NCBI GenBank assembly: GCA_023435705.1
Contig: JAEYRH010000005.1
Coordinates: 1 to 64,000 of the forward strand
Direction: 5' to 3'
Length of the DNA: 64,000 nt
From: Bacillota bacterium
GTDB lineage: Bacteria; Bacillota; Clostridia; Christensenellales; UMGS416
A model generated the notes under the pieces. That model worked only from the letters and a program-made list of their open reading frames with translations. It ran no database searches and was not told the DNA's origin. Positions 59,161 to 64,000 of the stretch are shown piece after piece. Made by a program: the position numbers and the translations under genes. Position 1 is the first letter of the stretch. Every line of letters begins with the position of its first letter.

Positions 59161-60318
59161 ATGGTATTGTTTGCATATATGAATAAACGAGATTTTCAAA
59201 TCGTGCTTCTTTTCATTGCCATCACAATTCTTCTGGGCGCGAACCAGTTTTTGCCGCGCCTGCTTCCTGCCATCTATTCTATTTATCTCTACCCATTGAT
59301 CTGGCTTGGTCTCGGGATCTATCTTTGGTTTCAACCCAGGGTGCGCTTCACCGGCAAGCTCCGGCTTCGGCCATTCCTGTATCTATGGTCGTTTCTGACC
59401 GCCGCCATGTTCAGCATTACATACTTCGCAGCAGGCATTGCTTTTGGGCTTGGCCGTTCGCCTTATTCGCAGGCCTTTCTGCCGCTGTTGAAGAATCTGG
59501 TTGCCTTCGTGGGTGTGCCGGTCATGATGGAGTGGGTGCGATCCTATCTGGTGAACGGTGTGCAGCCAAAACACACGCTGAAGATCTCGATTGCCGTATC
59601 GCTGCTGTTCACACTTTTGACTGTGAACCTTGGTAACGTGCTGCTGATCCAGTCATTGGAAGACGCTGCGTCATTTTTTTGCGGTGAATTCCTGCCGTCA
59701 CTGATGCTCAACGGGTTTCTATGCTACCTGGTCTATCTGGGCGGTGCGGCGATGGGCATGATTTATCAGGCGGTGACAATCGCACCGGTCTACCTGCTGC
59801 CGGTGCTGCCAAACCTCTCCTGGCTAGCCAATGGCATCATCGGCACGCTGATCCCGCTGTTCAGCGTTTATGTGCTGCGCGATGTGTATCGCAAACGAAC
59901 CGGCGAAACCAAGCTCCGCGAAACCAAAAAGGAGAACCCCATGGGCTGGATCGCCGTGCTGGCTTGCTGCATGGCGCTCGTGTGGTTTTTTGCCGGCCTC
60001 TTTCCAATGTATCCGGTCACGATCATGAGCGGGAGCATGGAGCCGGTGTTTTATCCCGGCGATGTGGTCATGATTGAGAAAGCCACTGCGGATCATGTGA
60101 AGGTAGGCGACATCGTGCAATACTGGTCCGGTGACTTCTTCATTATTCACCGCGTCATTGAAGTAAGCAAGGAGAAAAGTGAGCTCGTATATATCACCAA
60201 AGGGGATAACAACAATGTGAGGGATCTCAAACCGGTCAAGGCAAACCAGATCCGAGGCCGTGTGGTCTCTATCGTGCCAAAGCTCGGGCTGCTGACCTAT
60301 TGGCTCAGATCTCAATGA
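59161..60318 (+). CDS. SipW-type signal peptidase I with a long multi-span N-terminus
   Basis: A 385-residue membrane enzyme. The C-terminal domain (262-385) is an ER/SipW-type signal peptidase: SGSMEP with catalytic Ser292, IIHRVIEV with His330 in place of the bacterial lysine, and KGDNNNV with Asp349. Residues 1-260 form about six to seven membrane segments, absent from ordinary SipW of about 190 residues. It would process the three preceding secreted proteins. The start is uncertain: the ATG at 59161 is very near AAAGG, and a TTG at 59167 has better spacing. Confidence 0.88.
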   Translation: MVLFAYMNKRDFQIVLLFIAITILLGANQFLPRLLPAIYSIYLYPLIWLGLGIYLWFQPRVRFTGKLRLRPFLYLWSFLTAAMFSITYFAAGIAFGLGRSPYSQAFLPLLKNLVAFVGVPVMMEWVRSYLVNGVQPKHTLKISIAVSLLFTLLTVNLGNVLLIQSLEDAASFFCGEFLPSLMLNGFLCYLVYLGGAAMGMIYQAVTIAPVYLLPVLPNLSWLANGIIGTLIPLFSVYVLRDVYRKRTGETKLRETKKENPMGWIAVLACCMALVWFFAGLFPMYPVTIMSGSMEPVFYPGDVVMIEKATADHVKVGDIVQYWSGDFFIIHRVIEVSKEKSELVYITKGDNNNVRDLKPVKANQIRGRVVSIVPKLGLLTYWLRSQ

Positions 60319-60332
60319 AAGGAACCATGAAC

Positions 60333-61439
60333 ATGCTCGAAACAAAAGCAAACAAAGCGGAAGCGGCACCCAGGCGCAAAATGGCATGGATCATTGCGGC
60401 AGCAATTTCAACGGCAATGATCGCAGCAATGGTCACATTGCTTGTGCTGCAGGCGCAGACACCGCCGGACACCTCAGTGCGGGCAGGCATGGGCACACTC
60501 TCAACGAGTTATGAACTAAGTTATCTTCCAAACACACTGTATCAAAAGCCAACGCCTTCCGACAAGGAGGCGCGCCTGCTGGCATATGTGGACAAACTGC
60601 ATTTGAAGCTGGATTACAGCTTGGTTGGCTTCGAGGGCATGCCGGCAGACCACACCGTCTCCATCTCAGCGCGGATGATCGCCCGCGCAAGCGAGTCCAG
60701 TAAATACATTGACCCGGACTTTATCGTATGGCAAAAGGATTATGAGCTGCTTAAGCCCACCGAAGCAACATCGGACGGCTCGACAAACAGCCTGTCGGAG
60801 CAAGCCGATCTGGACATACACAAATGCATTGAATTTGCCAGCGGTATTTATGACACCACACAGGAGAGCACAATCAATGAGATCAAACTCATTTTCAGTG
60901 TGACCACACTGATCCATGGGCCGGTTGAGGATGTGACGGACAACAGCACCGTGGAGCTTATCATCCCGATGCTGGACAACCTGCTGGTGGTCACCGGCAC
61001 ACCAAAAGCAGAGCACCCCCTGCAAATGCGGGTGGCGGCACCCAAGCCATACACACCATGGCTGCTCCTGATCATCGTCAGCGGCGGGCTGGCGCTAGCA
61101 TCCGCAATCACAGCATGGATGCTGCGCCGTGGCAAACACCTGCCCGATCCCGAGACTATGTATGTGGGCACACTCACCAAAACATTCAAGCAATATGGTG
61201 AGCGCTTGGTGCGGCTGGATAAACCCCTATGTCATGATAATCTCACCATAATGCCCATCAATGGCATTGGGGAAATGGTGAAGATCGCCGACGAAGTGAG
61301 CCAGCCGGTGTTTTATTTCAAGGCCGAGCCGTCTGATGAGAAAAAAATCGAGTTCTACGTGTTTGACGCAGGCCGGGTTTACTACCACATGATCTGCTGC
61401 ATCACCGTCGAGGGCAGCGAGAGCCAAACCATGGAATAA
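60333..61439 (+). CDS. DUF5305-like membrane protein
   Basis: A 368-residue protein: N-terminal membrane segment (MAWIIAAAISTAMIAAMVTLLVL), a large extracytoplasmic beta-rich domain (residues 45-235; GTLSTSYELSYLPNTLY, LDYSLVGFEGMPADHTVSISA), a second membrane segment (PWLLLIIVSGGLALASAITAWMLRR) and a cytoplasmic C-terminal domain. This layout and the YEVxYLPNTLY-type start are those of DUF5305 proteins, which often sit beside SipW-type genes. The ATG at 60333 follows AAAGGA by 9 bp. Its role in this locus is unknown, perhaps in export or anchoring of the fibre proteins. Confidence 0.75.
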   Translation: MLETKANKAEAAPRRKMAWIIAAAISTAMIAAMVTLLVLQAQTPPDTSVRAGMGTLSTSYELSYLPNTLYQKPTPSDKEARLLAYVDKLHLKLDYSLVGFEGMPADHTVSISARMIARASESSKYIDPDFIVWQKDYELLKPTEATSDGSTNSLSEQADLDIHKCIEFASGIYDTTQESTINEIKLIFSVTTLIHGPVEDVTDNSTVELIIPMLDNLLVVTGTPKAEHPLQMRVAAPKPYTPWLLLIIVSGGLALASAITAWMLRRGKHLPDPETMYVGTLTKTFKQYGERLVRLDKPLCHDNLTIMPINGIGEMVKIADEVSQPVFYFKAEPSDEKKIEFYVFDAGRVYYHMICCITVEGSESQTME

Positions 61440-61496
61440 GATGACCGCCACCGCGCCATACTGTATGATATTAATGTGGCAAAGGCGGCGCGACCC

Positions 61497-61751
61497 ATGG
61501 AAAAGAACAAGAATAACAAGCCCCAGGATCCTCTGCACCCGATCTTCGACGACGAGATAACCAACCACACCATTGTGTCCGCCAACGAGGTCACCGGCAT
61601 GGTGCCCCGCCCTCCATTGAATGAGGCAGAGGTGGAAGGGTATCTGACGCTGTTCCCCGTGGAGCAACAGGAAGCATTCAATGCAAAAAAGGCAGACAGC
61701 CCTGCCCAGCAGGATGCCTGGAGCCATATGGGCAACGATAAAGAGCTGTGA
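61497..61751 (+). CDS. Small hypothetical protein
   Basis: The 84-residue product is polar and acidic, without signal peptide or membrane segment. It is rich in Asn, Lys, Pro and Glu at the start (MEKNKNNKPQDPLHPIFDDE) and ends LFPVEQQEAFNAKKADSP. I do not recognise it. AAAGG lies 11 bp before the ATG; an upstream GTG at 61476 is possible. A terminator follows. Confidence 0.55.
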   Translation: MEKNKNNKPQDPLHPIFDDEITNHTIVSANEVTGMVPRPPLNEAEVEGYLTLFPVEQQEAFNAKKADSPAQQDAWSHMGNDKEL

Positions 61752-61767
61752 CTGCAATAGAAAATGA

Positions 61768-61795
61768 AAAGGCCGCATTGCGCGGCCTTTCGCTT
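61768..61795. terminator. Bidirectional terminator between convergent hypothetical genes
   Basis: AAAGGCCGC (61769-61777) pairs with GCGGCCTTT (61783-61791), loop of 5 nt, A-run on the left and CGCTTATT on the right. Confidence 0.85.
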
Positions 61796-62294
61796 ATTCC
61801 TCTTCCTCCAGCTCTTCAAGCTGCAAATTGTTGTCCTGCGCGATCTGGGCCATCCATCCGGTGAGCTCCTCAACCGATAGCGCGAAACAGGCAGTGATGA
61901 GCCGATCAGGGCTTTCCGGTGCTTCGGTGTACAAAATGAAGTTCTCCCGGTCCATCTTTTTGACCACAAACCTGGCTGCTTCGTATTCACCGTTGCGGAT
62001 GTTCATGGACTCAACAAAATCTGCAAGGGCCAGATAACTTTCCTCATATTGCAGCTCCTCGCCAAGCAAAGCGAAGAATTGCTCCTCAGGGCCGCTAGCC
62101 GGTTGCCCCTTCGCACCATCCGGCACGCCAAGACCAACCTCATCCGAAGGTTCATCCGGCGAGACATTTCGCTGCTGGAGCTCATCCAGCGCGATTTGCA
62201 GCGCCTCCTGCGTGTAATCGTCTGCATCCTCCCGGACCATGCGGAGCAGCTCACCCGTCAGCATGCCGCGAATGTTCATTTCAACTTCACCCAT
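61794..62294 (-). CDS. Hypothetical acidic protein
   Basis: A 166-residue acidic protein starting MGEVEMNIRGMLTGELLRMV and ending LQLEELEEEE. The first third resembles short helices seen in regulators of stress or degradation (LTGELLRMVREDADDYTQEALQIALDELQQR), then a Pro/Gly-rich linker, then a 90-residue alpha/beta domain. The function is unknown. GAGG lies 8 bp before the ATG; an upstream GTG at 62303 is an alternative start. Confidence 0.65.
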   Translation of the reverse strand: MGEVEMNIRGMLTGELLRMVREDADDYTQEALQIALDELQQRNVSPDEPSDEVGLGVPDGAKGQPASGPEEQFFALLGEELQYEESYLALADFVESMNIRNGEYEAARFVVKKMDRENFILYTEAPESPDRLITACFALSVEELTGWMAQIAQDNNLQLEELEEEE

Positions 62295-62380
62295 CGCCTT
62301 CACCTCACACCAGCTTGATTTGGTTGAAGTATACCAATTTCATTTTGTGTTCACAATGGAAAACTTATCGCGGGCGCGAG

Positions 62381-63160
62381 TCATCCTCCCAGCCTGAACT
62401 TGCCGTATGCCTTTGCCAGCATTCTCGCGAAGGCTGCCCTGAGAGGCGAAACACGGGCCGGGCAGTAGTAGACTGCCTCCGGGTCCGTCCAGCCGGCTTG
62501 CTTCCAGAAAAGCTTGTCGTTTGCACACTCTGGCGAAGCATCGCCAAAAGCGGCTTTCTGGATCTGAAACGCCACCAGTTCAAACAGCGATGGCCTCACC
62601 GGCATTCCGGAGCCGGCGCGATCCAGCAACCGCCGGGCCATGCGCCGCAAGGCGCGATCCACCTGTTGCCGGTAACGGGGCCGTGCATCATAATGCATGT
62701 TTATAACTGCCAGCGAGCCGGCCACCCCAAACCCCATCATGGAAACGATACTACGCAGTGTGATCAGCGCTTTGTCTTTGGGCCAGGCAGCCACGGCGGT
62801 CAGCACCAAGGCGTACCGCCCCTTGAAATGGGGCCGGTGCAGCACCCACGAGCTGCGGTCCAGAAAGCTTTTCATGAGGCCGGACATCGCCATGGCATAG
62901 ACCGGTGAGTAGAAGATGGCGGCATCGGCGCTGTTAAGCTTTTCCATCGCCTCCAGGTAGCGGCCACCGAGAGGGCAAGCCCCCTCACCCCGCTCATAAC
63001 AAACCCGGCATCCACGACACAGGCCGATGTCGTAATCACCCAGCCACACCGTCTCAAACTCAACGCCAGCCGCTTCTGCAAACACCTTTTCCAACTGCTT
63101 GACATATCCGGCGCCTGCACCGTGTTTGCGCATGGAGCCCATCACCGCCACAATTTTCAT
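62381..63160 (-). CDS. Flavodoxin-fold NAD(P)H-dependent reductase
   Basis: A 259-residue protein with the flavodoxin-like start MKIVAVMGSMRKHGAGAGYV (FMN phosphate loop), the iron-sulfur-flavoprotein-like LCRGCRVCYERGEGACPL (CxxC..C) and YSPVYAMAMSGLMKSFLDRSSWVLHRP. Its C-terminal third is basic. It is last of a three-gene minus-strand operon after a TetR-type regulator and a small membrane protein, so the TetR probably controls it; a redox or drug-response role is plausible. Confidence 0.85.
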   Translation of the reverse strand: MKIVAVMGSMRKHGAGAGYVKQLEKVFAEAAGVEFETVWLGDYDIGLCRGCRVCYERGEGACPLGGRYLEAMEKLNSADAAIFYSPVYAMAMSGLMKSFLDRSSWVLHRPHFKGRYALVLTAVAAWPKDKALITLRSIVSMMGFGVAGSLAVINMHYDARPRYRQQVDRALRRMARRLLDRAGSGMPVRPSLFELVAFQIQKAAFGDASPECANDKLFWKQAGWTDPEAVYYCPARVSPLRAAFARMLAKAYGKFRLGG

Positions 63161-63178
63161 GGCTTGCCTCCGATGCGG

Positions 63179-63373
63179 TTACTTGCGGATCAGCGTGATG
63201 ATCGTGGTGATCAGCACCGACACGCCGGTCGCGATGGCCAGTGTCATATGGAAGTTCACGGAGCTGGCCATATCGGTGACTTCTTTGCTGTTGTGGATCC
63301 AGAAGCCGCAGATCAGCGTGAACGCGACCAGCAGTGTGGAGATGACGGACATGACGACTTGTACGGTTCTCAT
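63179..63373 (-). CDS. Small membrane protein with two segments
   Basis: The 64-residue product MRTVQVVMSVISTLLVAFTL is two membrane helices with a short loop (HNSKEVTDMASSV). The second helix is LAIATGVSVLITTIITLI. AGGAGG precedes the ATG. It sits between the TetR-type regulator (21 bp) and the flavodoxin-like gene (18 bp), so it is part of that operon. Function unknown. Confidence 0.7.
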   Translation of the reverse strand: MRTVQVVMSVISTLLVAFTLICGFWIHNSKEVTDMASSVNFHMTLAIATGVSVLITTIITLIRK

Positions 63374-63394
63374 GTTTTAATCCTCCTGTAATTT

Positions 63395-63946
63395 TTATAG
63401 TACAGAGTCAAGAATGGCGTCCAGCGCCTCTTCGCGCTGGTAGGCGTTGCGCACGTCCACACCGGCGTAGCGTTGAAACGCCTCCATTTTGAGCAGGATT
63501 GCCTGCAATGTGGAAACTAGCTGCAGCGCGATCAGCTTGATATCGAGGTCTGTCTTCGCCCCGTTGAAATGCTCCTTCAACAGTGGCGTGATGTGGTAGC
63601 AAATGCTCATATCACCGTGGATGATATCGTAGGACATCTGGGCGCGGAAAACGGCGCTGTAGCGCAGCGCAAGCTCGGCTGTCTCAAGGAAAAACTGCCT
63701 GAGCCGCTGGCGGGCTGTGCCGGACCCCTCCCCCAGTGCCATCACTCCTGCCAGGTTGGACATCTGGCCAGCCACCGCCTCATACACCAGTCTGTCTTTG
63801 GAGTGAAAATGGTAACTCACCGTACCAATGCCCACGCCGGCACGGGCGGCGATTTTGCGCACGGTGATGCTCTCAGGATCAACACCCTCCTCCAGCATCT
63901 CCCGCACTGCTGTGAGGATCCGCTCCCGGGCTTCAATGTCTGGCAT
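63395..63946 (-). CDS. TetR-family transcriptional regulator
   Basis: A 183-residue repressor. The N-terminal helix-turn-helix region reads ITVRKIAARAGVGIGTVSYHFHSKDRLVYEAV, a textbook TetR motif; the C-terminal ligand domain (residues 60-183) has no clear relative. AGGAGG precedes the ATG. It leads the small operon and probably represses itself and the flavodoxin-like gene. Ligand unknown. Confidence 0.9.
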   Translation of the reverse strand: MPDIEARERILTAVREMLEEGVDPESITVRKIAARAGVGIGTVSYHFHSKDRLVYEAVAGQMSNLAGVMALGEGSGTARQRLRQFFLETAELALRYSAVFRAQMSYDIIHGDMSICYHITPLLKEHFNGAKTDLDIKLIALQLVSTLQAILLKMEAFQRYAGVDVRNAYQREEALDAILDSVL

Positions 63947-64000
63947 GGATTCCCTCCTGTGCGCCGTTCGCGTTTCGTACTTGTTCAGTTTACGTTCAAC

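Noticed and set aside
1..64000. CRISPR arrays, transposase genes, integrases and prophage genes
   Set aside because: I looked for regularly spaced repeats and for transposase or integrase motifs and found none; only decayed fragments hint at mobile elements.

Overview
The window looks like a chromosomal segment of a Gram-positive, probably clostridial (Firmicutes/Bacillota) anaerobe of moderately high GC. Evidence for this: strong AGGAGG-type ribosome binding sites, many lipoproteins with a lipobox, YesM/YesN-type two-component genes, SipW-type secretion, a cysteine-free CymR-like Rrf2 regulator, CUT1 sugar importers without their own ATPases, and tRNA genes with encoded CCA. No genus can be named from the sequence alone.

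Layout. 1-6.5 kb: an oligopeptide/nickel-type ABC importer operon (minus strand) followed by the start of an iron-containing alcohol dehydrogenase that runs off the window. 7-13.8 kb: a sugar ABC importer with a YesM/YesN-like histidine kinase and response regulator. 14.2-16.5 kb: a two-gene operon encoding a Family 2A encapsulin shell protein and a SufS-type cysteine desulfurase with a 66-residue N-terminal extension, i.e. a sulfur nanocompartment; a frameshifted ParB remnant lies just after it. 17-28.4 kb: a fucoside-use region with two GH29 alpha-L-fucosidases, two AraC regulators, a nucleotidyltransferase-like protein and a second sugar ABC importer. 28.5-30.8 kb: a gene graveyard, then divergent cysK and a CymR-like regulator. 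31-40 kb: tRNA-Ser and tRNA-Asn, two tandem L,D-transpeptidase-fold proteins (one lacking the catalytic His and Cys), DegV, a DUF2161 nuclease-fold protein, ArgC, a gamma-carbonic-anhydrase-like protein, a VOC protein, azoreductase, two small Cys-containing duplicated membrane proteins and class II aldolase. 40-45.7 kb: a third sugar ABC importer with a divergent AraC regulator. 45.9-55.5 kb: an ammonia-assimilation block (gdhA, glnA, ANTAR regulator, gltB, gltD). 57.3-61.4 kb: three secreted TasA/camelysin-like proteins with SipW-type signal peptides, an extended SipW-like signal peptidase and a DUF5305-like protein. 61.5-64 kb: small hypothetical genes, a flavodoxin-like reductase, a small membrane protein and a TetR regulator.

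How the genes fit together. Sulfur handling appears twice: the encapsulin/desulfurase operon and cysK with its CymR-like regulator. Nitrogen assimilation is a compact block with its own ANTAR-type RNA-binding regulator. Three sugar importers each bring a substrate-binding lipoprotein, two permeases and a regulator but no ATPase, so a shared MsmK/UgpC-like ATPase elsewhere is expected. The most distinctive systems are the Family 2A encapsulin operon and the SipW/TasA-like locus.
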